Below, one piece after another: positions 36,024 through 45,211 of a DNA stretch of 64,000 bases. Position numbers and translations under genes: made by a program. The stretch's first letter is position 1, and each line of letters starts with the position of its first letter. Location of the stretch: assembly GCF_001758785.1 (NCBI RefSeq), contig NZ_LROM01000096.1:1-64000 (forward strand), in the 5' to 3' direction. Source of the DNA: Duganella phyllosphaerae. GTDB taxonomy: Bacteria; Pseudomonadota; Gammaproteobacteria; Burkholderiales; Burkholderiaceae_D. The notes beneath the pieces are model-generated. The model saw only the letters and a list, made by a program, of their open reading frames with translations. It was not told the origin of the DNA and made no database searches.

Positions 36024-37589
36024 TCAGGCAGTACTCGACCGGTACCCGATCCTGAACCCACCCCAATGCTTGCCGTCCACATAAATCGGTGCCGACAAGT
36101 CATGCATCACTTCCCCCGTATCGCGCTTGTACGTCTGTAACAGGAACGGCCTGGTGTTCGCGCCGCAGCGCTTGCCGGTGCGGTCGCTGAAGATGCGCTT
36201 GGTGCGGTTGTTGACGATGTCGACGTCGTAATTGCCCGTCAGCGGCTGCGAGAATTTCTTGTTATGGGTCGGAAAATAGCCATTGTTGTCCACCGCGCCA
36301 GCATAGGCCAGCTGCGGCATGGCAGCCAGCAAGCCTTCCTGCAACCCCGGCAATACCCGGTCGGTAAAATCGTCGAAGCGGGTCTTGTGCTTCGGTGGAT
36401 CGGTGTTCGGAATGGCCGTGTAGGTGCGGTCGAACAGCGCCTCCCTGGTGATCTTGCCCGCCTTGATGGCCGCCTCGAAAATCTTGCCCACTTCGTGCGC
36501 GGCGGTTTGCGCGGCGGTGCGGATGGCGTCGTGCGAGGTTTCGATCGACGATTCTCCCAGTGCGCCGTTGATCAGCTCGGCCCGTTCGGCCAGGGCCATG
36601 GCCGAGCTGGCCGCGCGCGGCAACTCCTTTTCGGTCGACAGCAGGCTGTCGCGGATACTGGCAATGGCAGCGGCGATATCGTCGGCAATGGCCACGTGCT
36701 CGCGCGACGCCCGGGCGATTTCGCCGATTTCCGCCTCCGACACGCCCGATGAACGCTCGATATTACCCAGCAGCCCATGCACGGTTTCCACGTTGCCGGC
36801 GGCCTCGCTGACCTTGGTGGCAAGCGCGTTCATGCCGGTGGCGGCGCGCTCGGCTTGCTGGTTGATCTCGCGCACCATGGTGCTGATCTCGTCGGTGGCT
36901 TCCTTGGTGCGCAGCGCCAGCTGGCGCACCTCGCTGGCGACCACGGCAAAGCCGCGCCCCTGTTCGCCGGCGCGCGCAGCCTCGATGGCGGCGTTCAGCG
37001 CCAGCAGGTTGGTGCGGGCGGAGATTTCACTGATCGCTTCGGTAAAACCGTAGATTTTGCGGGAATTGGTTTGCAGTTCGGTCATCACGGCCGACGCCGC
37101 CTGCGCGTCGTGGCGCGCGGTGCGGATCCGTTGCAGGCCGGTGTCGGCCTCGGCGCGGCCGGTGACGGTTTCGCCGCGCACCTGGGTGGCGATTTTTGCG
37201 GCCCGTTCGGCATTGGCGGCAATGCGCTCGGTGGTGGCGGCGTTTTGCGCCGAGCTGTGGGCGATGGCGCCGGCGGTGCCGACGTCGAGCTCGATCTTCT
37301 TCTTCACCGAATCGACGAAGTACGAGGTTTCCGCCGCGCCAATCATGATGGCGTCGATTTCCTCGCCCACGGTGTGGGCGAACTGGCGCACGCCGCCGTC
37401 ATCGCTGTGCTGGCGCGCGGCCAACCAGGCAATCGCGGCGCCGGCCAATGCGGCCGGGGCGGCCGTATAGACCAGCGCGGCACTGTCGCCAGCAACCATG
37501 TTTGACACATACGCCAGGGCGGTACCGCCCACGGTCGCACCCAGTAACCACAATCCACGCTGCACCAACTTATGTTGCAAATGACTCAT
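36024..37589 (-). CDS. Methyl-accepting chemotaxis protein with C-terminal sensor domain
   Basis: 521 residues. Two N-terminal hydrophobic helices form a short hairpin (about 12-57) with essentially no periplasmic domain. The signalling domain follows ('[20 protein letters not shown]', '[20 protein letters not shown]'). After it, residues ~370-521 form a Cache/PAS-like sensor ('[20 protein letters not shown]', '[20 protein letters not shown]', 'HWGGFRIGY'). With no TM after the signalling domain, this sensor should be cytoplasmic, the reverse of the usual order. GGGGA precedes the ATG. Confidence 0.9.
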   Translation of the reverse strand: MSHLQHKLVQRGLWLLGATVGGTALAYVSNMVAGDSAALVYTAAPAALAGAAIAWLAARQHSDDGGVRQFAHTVGEEIDAIMIGAAETSYFVDSVKKKIELDVGTAGAIAHSSAQNAATTERIAANAERAAKIATQVRGETVTGRAEADTGLQRIRTARHDAQAASAVMTELQTNSRKIYGFTEAISEISARTNLLALNAAIEAARAGEQGRGFAVVASEVRQLALRTKEATDEISTMVREINQQAERAATGMNALATKVSEAAGNVETVHGLLGNIERSSGVSEAEIGEIARASREHVAIADDIAAAIASIRDSLLSTEKELPRAASSAMALAERAELINGALGESSIETSHDAIRTAAQTAAHEVGKIFEAAIKAGKITREALFDRTYTAIPNTDPPKHKTRFDDFTDRVLPGLQEGLLAAMPQLAYAGAVDNNGYFPTHNKKFSQPLTGNYDVDIVNNRTKRIFSDRTGKRCGANTRPFLLQTYKRDTGEVMHDLSAPIYVDGKHWGGFRIGYRSSTA

Positions 37590-37671
37590 GTCGTCCCCCG
37601 CTCGGTTCTGGCCACCGGGTGCGCTGCCAACGCTGAACGCTGGCGGCGTCCGGATTTATTTATTGGTAGTA

Positions 37672-38127
37672 CTATTTTATGGGTAACTTGGTGGTATTCT
37701 TGACTTCTTCCATGACCGCATAGGTGTGGGTTTCGCGCACGCCTTTTTGCAGCAGGGTTTTTCCGAGGAACTCGCGGTACGCTGCCATGTCCTTGACGCG
37801 GGCTTTGACCAGGTAGTCGAAGCCGCCGGCAACCATGTGGCATTCGAGCACTTCGGGGATCACCTGCACGCTGTGCTTGAAGGCGTCGAACACTTCGGGC
37901 GTGGTGCGGTCGAGCACCACTTCGATGAAGACGAGCAGGGATACGTCGAGCAACTGCGGGTTGAGTTGCGCGGTGTAACCCATGATGTAGCCCGACTCGT
38001 GCAACTTGCGCACGCGCTCGAGGCAAGCGGCCGGCGACAGGTTCACCCGCGCAGCCAGCTCCACATTGCTGATGCGGCCATCGCTCTGCAACTCCATCAA
38101 GATTTTCTTGCTGATCTTGTCTAACAT
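37672..38127 (-). CDS. Lrp family regulator, probable proline-utilisation activator (PutR-like)
   Basis: 151 residues, close to the Lrp/BkdR/PutR type: 'LDKISKKILMELQSDGRISN' and 'VELAARVNLSPAACLERVRK'. The RAM domain includes 'CHMVAGGFDYLVKARVKDMA'. It is divergent from putA, and a perfect 19-base palindrome lies just upstream. In alpha- and betaproteobacteria an Lrp-type gene divergent from putA is usually its proline-responsive activator. That role is inferred from context. Confidence 0.88.
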   Translation of the reverse strand: MLDKISKKILMELQSDGRISNVELAARVNLSPAACLERVRKLHESGYIMGYTAQLNPQLLDVSLLVFIEVVLDRTTPEVFDAFKHSVQVIPEVLECHMVAGGFDYLVKARVKDMAAYREFLGKTLLQKGVRETHTYAVMEEVKNTTKLPIK

Positions 38128-38139
38128 TTCAGGGGACTC

Positions 38140-38158
38140 CCAAATAAATATTATTTGG
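38140..38158. promoter_or_regulatory. Lrp-type operator in the putA divergent region
   Basis: A perfect palindrome CCAAATAA-ATA-TTATTTGG, 12 bases upstream of the regulator ATG. Its core AAATATTATTT is identical to that of the glmS-lrp boxes. Confidence 0.65.
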
Positions 38159-38284
38159 TTAAATTGTCGCACTAAAAACAATCTATTGCTAGTCCCCTGT
38201 AATACCAGAATTAATCCGAAAGAATACACTTTACAATCGAATCATCAGCAGTTCACCGATTCGATACCCAGAATCAACCATCTT

Positions 38285-38321
38285 CACGCCCTCAAGCTAC
38301 CCGCTTGCAGGGCGTGTTTTT
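38285..38321 (+). terminator. Terminator-like hairpin in the putA leader
   Basis: CACGCCCT (38285-38292) pairs with AGGGCGTG (38309-38316), and CAAGC with GCTTG extends the stem past one bulged base. Five Ts follow. No plus-strand gene ends upstream, so it would act within the putA leader, 40 bases before the start. Confidence 0.6.
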
Positions 38322-38360
38322 GTAAGTGGACTGCGTTCATTCATACTTGAAAGTATTTTC

Positions 38361-41300
38361 ATGCACGCAGCAGAACCGACCGTTTTCACCCCTTTCGCAG
38401 CGCTCCAGGCGGAGATCCTGCGCGACCCGATTCCCCTGCGCGCCGCAGTGACGGCAGCCTACCGGCGCGATGAAATCACTGCCGTGCAGTGGCTGCTCGG
38501 CCAGGTCGCCAACCACGACGGCGCCAGCGTAGAACAAGCGCGCCAGCTGGCCCATAAACTGGTCAGCGCGGTGCGCCAGCAGCGCACCCGCGCGTCCGGT
38601 GTCGATGCCCTGATGCACGAGTTTTCGCTGTCGTCGGAAGAGGGTGTGGCGCTGATGTGCCTGGCTGAAGCGCTGTTGCGTATTCCCGACAATGCCACCG
38701 CCGACCGCCTGATTGCCGACAAAATCAGCAAGGGCGACTGGCGCAAGCATCTCGGCGAGTCGCCGTCGCTGTTCGTCAACGCGGCCACCTGGGGTTTGCT
38801 CATCACCGGCAAGCTGGTCTCGACCAACAGCGAAACCGGCCTCGGCTCGGCCCTGACCAAGCTGATCTCGAAAGGCGGCGAACCGCTGATCCGCAAAGGC
38901 GTCGATCTGGCCATGCGCATGCTGGGCAACCAGTTCGTTACCGGTCAGACCATCGGCGAGGCGATCAAGAATGGCCAGCCCAACGAGGCGCGCGGCTACC
39001 GCTATTCGTACGACATGCTGGGCGAGGCGGCGCTGACCGAGCAGGACGCCAAGAATTACTACGCCTCGTACGAGACCGCCATCCACGCGATCGGCAAGGC
39101 CTCGAACGGGCGCGGCATCCGCAACGGCCCCGGCATTTCGGTCAAACTGTCGGCGCTGCACCCGCGCTACAGCCGCGCCCAGCGCGACCGCGTGCTGGCC
39201 GAACTGCTGCCGCGCGTGCGCGCGCTGGTGCTGCTGGCCAAGCAATATGATATCGGCCTCAATATCGATGCGGAAGAGGCCGACCGCCTGGAACTGTCGC
39301 TGGACCTGATGGAAGCGCTGGCCCACGATCCGGCGCTGGCCGGCTTCGAGGGCATCGGCTTCGTGGTGCAGGCGTATCAAAAACGCTGCCCGTTCGTGAT
39401 CGACTACCTGGTGGACCTGGCCCACCGCAGCGGCCGCAAATTCATGGTCCGTTTGGTCAAAGGGGCGTACTGGGATGCGGAAATCAAGCGCGCCCAGGTC
39501 GATGGCATGCCCGGCTACCCGGTCTATACGCGCAAGGTGTACACCGACGTGTCGTACCTGGCGTGCGCCCAGCGCCTGCTGGCCGCCACCGACGTGATCT
39601 ACCCGCAGTTTGCCACCCACAACGCGCAAACGCTGTCCACCATCTACACCTGGGCCCAGCGCGACGGCGTGACCGACTACGAATTCCAGTGCCTGCACGG
39701 CATGGGGGAGTCGCTGTACGACCAGGTGGTCGGCAAGGACAACCTCGACAAGCCGTGCCGCATCTACGCCCCGGTGGGCACCCACGAAACCCTGCTGGCC
39801 TACCTGGTGCGGCGCCTGCTGGAAAACGGCGCCAACTCGTCGTTCGTCAGCCAGATCGTCGATGAAGCGATTCCCGTCGAAGCCCTGATCAAGGATCCGG
39901 TCGCCCAGGCGCGCGAACAGGGCGGCTTGCCGCACCCGGCAATTGCTTTGCCGCTGGCCATGTTCGGCGCCGAGCGTCAAAACTCCGCCGGTTTCGACCT
40001 GGCCAACGAAGATGTGTTGCGCGAGATCGCCGCCGCGCTCGCAACCCCGCGCAGCTGGCATGCCATGCCGCTCTTGGCCGGTGGCGTCTCTGCCGGCCAG
40101 CCGATTCAGAACATCACCAACCCGGCCCAGCGCACGGATGTGGTGGGCCAGCTGGTGGAAGCGACCGCTGCCGACGTGGAATCGGCGCTGATCGGCGCCA
40201 GCCATTTCGCCATGGACTGGCAAACCACCGAGCCGGCCATGCGCGCGGCTGCGCTCAATCGCGCCGCCGAGCTATTCGAAGCGAACGCCATGGAACTGAT
40301 GACCCTGGCCATCCGCGAAGCCGGCAAGTCCTTGCCGAACGCGATAGCCGAACTGCGCGAAGCGGTCGACTTCCTGCGTTACTACGCAGCTGAAGTGGCT
40401 GGCGCCACCAATTTGCTGGCGCTGGGCCCGGTCACCTGCATCAGCCCGTGGAACTTCCCGCTGGCGATTTTCACCGGCCAGGTCGCCGCCTCGCTGGCCG
40501 CCGGCAACGTGGTGCTGGCCAAGCCAGCCGAGCAGACCCCGCTGATTGCGTTCCGCGCGGTGGAGTTGCTGCACGAAGCGGGCATCCCGCGCGCCGCGCT
40601 GCAATTTTTGCCGGGCCGCGGCGAAGTGGTCGGTGCAGCATTGACTGCCGACGCGCGCGTAAAAGGTGTGATCTTTACCGGCTCGACCGAGGTGGCGCAG
40701 TTGATCAACCGCACGCTGGCCAAGCGCGCCGCTGCTGAACACTGCGACATTCCGCTGATCGCCGAGACCGGCGGCCAGAATGCCATGATCGTCGATTCGT
40801 CGGCCTTGCCCGAGCAAGTGGTGCAGGATGCGATTTCGTCGGCATTCGACAGCGCTGGCCAGCGCTGCTCGGCGCTGCGGGTGCTCTTCCTGCAGGAAGA
40901 TATTGCCGAGAAAACCATCCACATGCTCAAGGGCGCGATGCAGGAGCTCAAGGTCGGCAGCCCGGACCGCCTGGTCACCGATATCGGACCGGTGATCGAT
41001 GCCGAGGCGCAAGCGAACCTGCTGGCGCACATCAACAAACTGAAAAGCACGGCGGTCAACTACTTCTCGCTCGACTTGCCGTCGCACGTGATCACGGCAG
41101 GCACCTTCGTGCCGCCGACGGTGCTGGAAATCCGCTCGCTGGCCGAACTCACGCACGAAGTGTTCGGCCCGGTCTTGCACGTGATCCGCTATCGCCGCGC
41201 CGACTTGCCGAAACTCGTCGAGCAAATCAACGCGTCCGGCTTCGGTCTGACCCTGGGCGTGCATTCGCGCATCGATGAAACCATCGATTTCATCACGGCC

Positions 41301-42011
41301 AACGCCCATGTCGGCAATATTTATGTCAATCGCAACATCGTCGGCGCCGTGGTCGGAGTGCAGCCGTTCGGCGGCGAAGGCAAATCGGGCACCGGTCCCA
41401 AGGCTGGCGGCCCGCTGTACCTGAAACGCCTGCAGCGCAACGCGGTCGCGACCACCACCCACCAGCGCCAGCCAACGCCGGCGCTCGATGCCTTGACCGC
41501 CTGGGCCAACCTGCACGGCCAGCAGCGCCTGGCGGCACTGATCGAGCAATACAGCCGCACCAGCCTGCTGGGCACCCTGAGCACGCTGCCCGGTCCTACC
41601 GGCGAGCGCAATACCCTGGCGCTGCTGCCGCGCGGGGCAGTGCTGTGCGCAGCCACTACCCAGCCGGCGCTGCTCAATCAACTGGCAGCGGTGCTGGCCA
41701 CCGGTAACACGGCGCTGGTGATGTTTGAGGCGGCAAGCCTGTTGCCAACCGACTTGCCGACGGCAGTGAAAGACCGCATAGTCCGCGCCAGCGACAGCGT
41801 CGACGGTCCATTCCAGGTGGCGCTGGTGGAATCGCAACTGGCGGCAAGCCTGCATATGCGTTTGGCGGCCCGGGAAGGGGCCCTGGCGAGCCTAATCGAT
41901 ACCACTGCCGAGGATGGTATCCCCCTGTGGCGTTTGCTCGCTGAGCGGGCCCTGTGCGTCAATACCACGGCGGCAGGTGGCAATGCCAGCCTGATGACGC
42001 TGTCGGTGTAG
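38361..42011 (+). CDS. putA: Bifunctional proline dehydrogenase / L-glutamate gamma-semialdehyde dehydrogenase
   Basis: 1216 residues. PutA oxidises proline to glutamate in two steps, passing electrons from FAD to the quinone pool. The PRODH barrel includes 'ISVKLSALHPRYS' and 'RLVKGAYWDAEIKRAQVDG'. The ALDH domain has 'ISPWNFPLAIFTGQVAASLA', the Glu in 'AETGGQN' and the catalytic Cys in 'SAGQRCSALRV'. The C-terminal ~190 residues resemble the extra ALDH-like domain of long PutAs. No N-terminal ribbon-helix-helix domain is seen, so it should not be an autorepressor, consistent with the divergent Lrp regulator. Confidence 0.97.
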   Translation: MHAAEPTVFTPFAALQAEILRDPIPLRAAVTAAYRRDEITAVQWLLGQVANHDGASVEQARQLAHKLVSAVRQQRTRASGVDALMHEFSLSSEEGVALMCLAEALLRIPDNATADRLIADKISKGDWRKHLGESPSLFVNAATWGLLITGKLVSTNSETGLGSALTKLISKGGEPLIRKGVDLAMRMLGNQFVTGQTIGEAIKNGQPNEARGYRYSYDMLGEAALTEQDAKNYYASYETAIHAIGKASNGRGIRNGPGISVKLSALHPRYSRAQRDRVLAELLPRVRALVLLAKQYDIGLNIDAEEADRLELSLDLMEALAHDPALAGFEGIGFVVQAYQKRCPFVIDYLVDLAHRSGRKFMVRLVKGAYWDAEIKRAQVDGMPGYPVYTRKVYTDVSYLACAQRLLAATDVIYPQFATHNAQTLSTIYTWAQRDGVTDYEFQCLHGMGESLYDQVVGKDNLDKPCRIYAPVGTHETLLAYLVRRLLENGANSSFVSQIVDEAIPVEALIKDPVAQAREQGGLPHPAIALPLAMFGAERQNSAGFDLANEDVLREIAAALATPRSWHAMPLLAGGVSAGQPIQNITNPAQRTDVVGQLVEATAADVESALIGASHFAMDWQTTEPAMRAAALNRAAELFEANAMELMTLAIREAGKSLPNAIAELREAVDFLRYYAAEVAGATNLLALGPVTCISPWNFPLAIFTGQVAASLAAGNVVLAKPAEQTPLIAFRAVELLHEAGIPRAALQFLPGRGEVVGAALTADARVKGVIFTGSTEVAQLINRTLAKRAAAEHCDIPLIAETGGQNAMIVDSSALPEQVVQDAISSAFDSAGQRCSALRVLFLQEDIAEKTIHMLKGAMQELKVGSPDRLVTDIGPVIDAEAQANLLAHINKLKSTAVNYFSLDLPSHVITAGTFVPPTVLEIRSLAELTHEVFGPVLHVIRYRRADLPKLVEQINASGFGLTLGVHSRIDETIDFITANAHVGNIYVNRNIVGAVVGVQPFGGEGKSGTGPKAGGPLYLKRLQRNAVATTTHQRQPTPALDALTAWANLHGQQRLAALIEQYSRTSLLGTLSTLPGPTGERNTLALLPRGAVLCAATTQPALLNQLAAVLATGNTALVMFEAASLLPTDLPTAVKDRIVRASDSVDGPFQVALVESQLAASLHMRLAAREGALASLIDTTAEDGIPLWRLLAERALCVNTTAAGGNASLMTLSV

Positions 42012-42036
42012 TCCGGAACCTGTTGTAGACCCTTGG

Positions 42037-42062
42037 GGCCGGCGTTTGCCGGCCTTTTTTTT
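42037..42062 (+). terminator. Rho-independent terminator of putA
   Basis: GGCCGGC-GTTT-GCCGGCC followed by eight Ts, 26 bases after the putA stop. Confidence 0.9.
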
Positions 42063-42073
42063 GCTTGCATAAC

Positions 42074-42101
42074 CTGGATACCGGCCTGCACGGGTATGAC
42101 G
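42074..42101. repeat. Half unit of the REP-like repeat
   Basis: A single arm (TGGATACCGGCC, then CACGGGTATGACGG) related to the arms at 35.9 and 58.2 kb. It lies between putA and mtnN. Confidence 0.45.
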
Positions 42102-42124
42102 GTTTGCCTGCAACTTCCGTCCAA

Positions 42125-42811
42125 TCAATTTTTACAGAAGTTCTCGATCACTTCGTGGGCATAGCGCGACGCCACCGTTTGAATGAAATGCAGGAAATCG
42201 ACGGCCGCCTCGTCGTTGGCATTGTCGGAAATGGTGCGGATCACGGCGAACGGGATGCCCAGCTCGAAACACACTTGCGCCACTGCAGCGCCTTCCATCT
42301 CCACTGCCAGCAAGTCGGGCAGGGCGGTTTTCAGCGCGGTGATCTGTTGCAGGCGACCGATGAACTGGTCGCCGCTGGCAATCAGGCCACGATGCACGCG
42401 CGTGGTTTTGGCAGCCGCTGCCGCCAAACGCTCGGTCAGTGCCACGTCGGTGGCAAAGCGCGTCAGGCCCGTCAATGGCACCTCGAAACGAGGAAACAGC
42501 GGCGACGCATCCATGTCGTGCTGAACCAGGCTGTCAGCCACCACGATATCGCCGACATTCACCTGCGCATCGCCGCTGCCGGCAACGCCGGTGAAGACGA
42601 TGTGGGTAACTCCGAACTTTTCCACAAGGATCGCCGCTGTCATGGCAGCGGCAACCTTGCCAATTCGCGACAGGACGCACACAGCGTCGATTTCCCACAG
42701 TGTCCCTGCCGTGTACTCACGCATGCCGTGAACGCGCGTGACGGGGCTCTCAAGGGCTTCCAGTAGCCCCTGCTGTTCTTCTGCCAGCGCACTGATGATG
42801 CCAAGACGCAT
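42125..42811 (-). CDS. mtnN: 5'-methylthioadenosine/S-adenosylhomocysteine nucleosidase
   Basis: 228 residues, the usual MtnN length. It hydrolyses MTA and SAH to adenine plus a thio-ribose. 'MRLGIISALAEEQQGLLEAL' is the conserved start. 'VFTGVAGS', 'LLAVEMEGAAVAQVC' (purine- and ribose-binding Glu) and 'IRTISDNAND' (catalytic Asp) are intact. The ATG at 42811 follows AGGGA. The promoter region carries DnaA-box-like words. Confidence 0.95.
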   Translation of the reverse strand: MRLGIISALAEEQQGLLEALESPVTRVHGMREYTAGTLWEIDAVCVLSRIGKVAAAMTAAILVEKFGVTHIVFTGVAGSGDAQVNVGDIVVADSLVQHDMDASPLFPRFEVPLTGLTRFATDVALTERLAAAAAKTTRVHRGLIASGDQFIGRLQQITALKTALPDLLAVEMEGAAVAQVCFELGIPFAVIRTISDNANDEAAVDFLHFIQTVASRYAHEVIENFCKN

Positions 42812-43193
42812 GTTTTTTCCCTGTTTTTGGAGGTGTACAGGCGTGTTGCCTGTGGATTGCCACGCCCTTGTCCACAGCGCAGCGTTCAAAACGGTCGATT
42901 TTAAGGCGTTTTTTACGTGCAGAACGGACTTCAGACCATGAGCAGGCGCGTGGTTTACCCGGTTTGGGGTGGTTTTTGCGGTTTTTTGGCGTTGCCGTGG
43001 CTTTTGCTGTTTACGTTGTTTACAAAGAATTTATATAAAATAATAGTAGTAGTAAACGCGTTCAAAGCTGTGGATAAGTTCTGTATACGTTTACGAATCA
43101 GCTGTTTACAACTTTTACAAGCAGGCGCATAAGCGCTGTACCAGTTGCAGGACAATTTCTGCATAAAATGGCGGTGGTGGATCGAATCGGTGC
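42812..43193. other. Gene-free region between mtnN and the diguanylate cyclase
   Basis: 382 bases, becoming AT-rich after 43000. It contains TGTGGATTG (42851), TTGTCCACA (42868) and most of DnaA-box module C. Small frames here are not credible genes. Confidence 0.6.
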
Positions 43194-43236
43194 TTACTCA
43201 CATCGATCCTTGTGGATATCCAGAACGTTATCCACA
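43009..43236. repeat. DnaA-box/DnaA-trio module C (direct duplicate of module D)
   Basis: Elements in order: GTTTAC at 43009 and 43018; AT-rich TTATATAAAA (43031-43040); TAGTAGTAG (43044-43052); GTAAAC (43052); a perfect DnaA box TGTGGATAA (43069-43077); GTTTAC at 43089 and 43104; then TGTGGATAT (43211-43219) facing a perfect TTATCCACA (43228-43236). The last pair lies inside the cyclase coding tail. Spacing from the first box to the pair is 142 bases, versus 143 in module D. Confidence 0.8.
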
Positions 43237-45158
43237 GAAGCGTAGTACTGGTAGCGGTTTTTACCGTTTTCCTTGGCCCCGTACATGGCCTGGTCGGCGT
43301 TTTTCATGAGTGTTTCGATATCTTTGCCGTCTTGCGGGTACAAGGCGATGCCGATGCTGCTGGAAATGTTGGCAATCTGCTGGCCGTCACCGTCCAGGTC
43401 GAACGGCGTGCTCATCTTTTTAAGGATTTCTTTTGCCGTGCGGGTCACGTCCGGCGGATTGCGCAGCTCGCCAAGCAGGGCGATGAACTCGTCACCGCCA
43501 AGCCTGGCCACCACGTCGGTGCCGCGCATCGATGCGGTCAGCCGTTCTGCCACTTGTTTGAGCAGCAGGTCGCCCTTGTCGTGGCCCATGGTGTCGTTGA
43601 CCTCCTTGAAGTGGTCGAGATCGACGAACAATATCGCCATCGGCAGCCTGGCGCGGTCCGATTTTTTCATTTCCTGGCGCAAGCGCTCGTGGAACATGCG
43701 CCGGTTGGGCAACCCGGTCAGGGTATCGAAGTTGGCCTGGCGCCAGATCCGTTCTTCCGATGCCTTTTTTTCGGTCACATCGCTGAGCAGCACAACGTAA
43801 CGGAACGGGTGGCCGAAGTCGTCGTGGACGGTGTCGAACCGGATTTTTGCCAGGTACTCGGTGCCGTCCTGGTGCCGGTGCCACACTTCACCGTCCCACT
43901 GGCCCGTGTCGCGAATGGTTTTTGCCATCTTCGCAAAAAATTCGACCCCTTCGCGACCGGCGGTCAACTCATAGCTGCGGCGGCCGATCACTTGCTGCTC
44001 GGTGTAACCACTGAGTAAAGAAAACGCCGGATTGACGGTGAGGATGCGGCCACCGGCGTCGGTCACCATCATCGCTTCGCCGATATTGTGGAACAGCAGC
44101 GCCGACAATTTCATCGATTCTTCGTTGGCGCGCAGCTTTTGCTCCATCTCGCGGCTCTCGCCCAGCAGTGCGCGGATGCGCAACTCGCGTGCTTCCTGGC
44201 GTGCATGGGTGCGCAGCGAGAATATTCCACCGGCCGTCATCAGGAACAACAGGCAAATCAGGCCGGCGCCGGCCACCAGGTAGCTGCGGTCGCGCTGGCG
44301 TACCGCATCGGCGTCGCTGCTTCCGACCAGCATTATCAGCGGCAACTGCTCGAACACGCGGTAACTGTAAATACGGTGCAAGCCGTCAACGATGCCGACG
44401 GCTTTATAAGTACCTGAATTGCCGTTGCGCAGTTGCCGGAACAGTTCGCCGCCAGACAGGTCGCGTCCGAACGATTGCTCGAACAGCGGCGAGCGGGCAA
44501 TCACCCGGCCGTCGCGGTAGAGCAGGGTGATCGACATATCGGCGGTAAATCGCGAATTGTCGAACAGTGCCGCATAACGCCGCACGTCGAGCGGCGCCAG
44601 CAGTACCCCGATGAATTCGCCCTTGGCATTTTCCACGCGGCGGCTGACAAAAAACAGCTTGGCGCCCGTGTATTTGCCGATCACCGGCGCACCGATGAAC
44701 GGGCGGTTGCCATGGCTGTTGTCGAGATGGGCCTTGAAGTAGTCGCGTTCGGCATAGTTGTGGCCCTCGATGTCGATATCGAGCGAGGTGGCAATCACGT
44801 TGCCCTTGGTATCGAGGAAAGAAAGCCAGTAATCGGCGTTGAAATTGGCTGCGCGAGCGGACAACAACTCGGAAACGGCGGCACGATTTTGCGCGTTGGG
44901 CAGCACCTTGATGGCATTGGCAAAACCGATCATGGCCAGGTCCACCGATTGCAGCGCGTGCAACACATACGCTTCCATCGCTTTGGCGTAGTGATCGGTC
45001 TGGCTTCGCATGGCCTGCTCACGTTCGACATAGGACGTGCGAACCTGGGCGATGACCACCGTGATAGCGAGCGCAGCTGTTAAACACAGGCCAGTGAGCA
45101 AGCGACGGCGAAAGCGCAGGTAGGCAGGCGATCGCGGTTGGGCAGGCAAGGATGACAA
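43194..45158 (-). CDS. Cache-PAS-GGDEF diguanylate cyclase
   Basis: A 654-residue inner-membrane enzyme making cyclic di-GMP. TM1 is at about residues 19-38, and a dCache-like periplasmic sensor spans ~45-290 ('DYWLSFLDTKGNVIATSLDI'). TM2 follows ('YLVAGAGLICLLFLMTAGGI'), then a PAS domain ('VTDAGGRILTVNPAFSLLSG'). The GGDEF domain has an intact 'RLGGDEF' at ~554 and an RxxD product-inhibition site five residues upstream. The TTG start at 45158 is supported by GGAG five bases upstream; no ATG fits. The last ~13 codons ('VDNVLDIHKDRCE') are written in an inverted DnaA-box pair. Confidence 0.93.
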   Translation of the reverse strand: MSSLPAQPRSPAYLRFRRRLLTGLCLTAALAITVVIAQVRTSYVEREQAMRSQTDHYAKAMEAYVLHALQSVDLAMIGFANAIKVLPNAQNRAAVSELLSARAANFNADYWLSFLDTKGNVIATSLDIDIEGHNYAERDYFKAHLDNSHGNRPFIGAPVIGKYTGAKLFFVSRRVENAKGEFIGVLLAPLDVRRYAALFDNSRFTADMSITLLYRDGRVIARSPLFEQSFGRDLSGGELFRQLRNGNSGTYKAVGIVDGLHRIYSYRVFEQLPLIMLVGSSDADAVRQRDRSYLVAGAGLICLLFLMTAGGIFSLRTHARQEARELRIRALLGESREMEQKLRANEESMKLSALLFHNIGEAMMVTDAGGRILTVNPAFSLLSGYTEQQVIGRRSYELTAGREGVEFFAKMAKTIRDTGQWDGEVWHRHQDGTEYLAKIRFDTVHDDFGHPFRYVVLLSDVTEKKASEERIWRQANFDTLTGLPNRRMFHERLRQEMKKSDRARLPMAILFVDLDHFKEVNDTMGHDKGDLLLKQVAERLTASMRGTDVVARLGGDEFIALLGELRNPPDVTRTAKEILKKMSTPFDLDGDGQQIANISSSIGIALYPQDGKDIETLMKNADQAMYGAKENGKNRYQYYASVDNVLDIHKDRCE

Positions 45159-45211
45159 TCGGTCTCCAAGGCGGTGGGTGGCAAGCCGAGTATAACGCTG
45201 GCGCTGCTGTG

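Noticed and set aside
38337-40223. 628-codon minus-strand frame opposite putA
   Set aside because: GC-rich antisense shadow of a well-conserved gene.
42955-43164. 69-codon minus-strand frame in the mtnN-cyclase gap
   Set aside because: Asn/Lys/Cys-rich translation of AT-rich repeats. It is better explained by module C.
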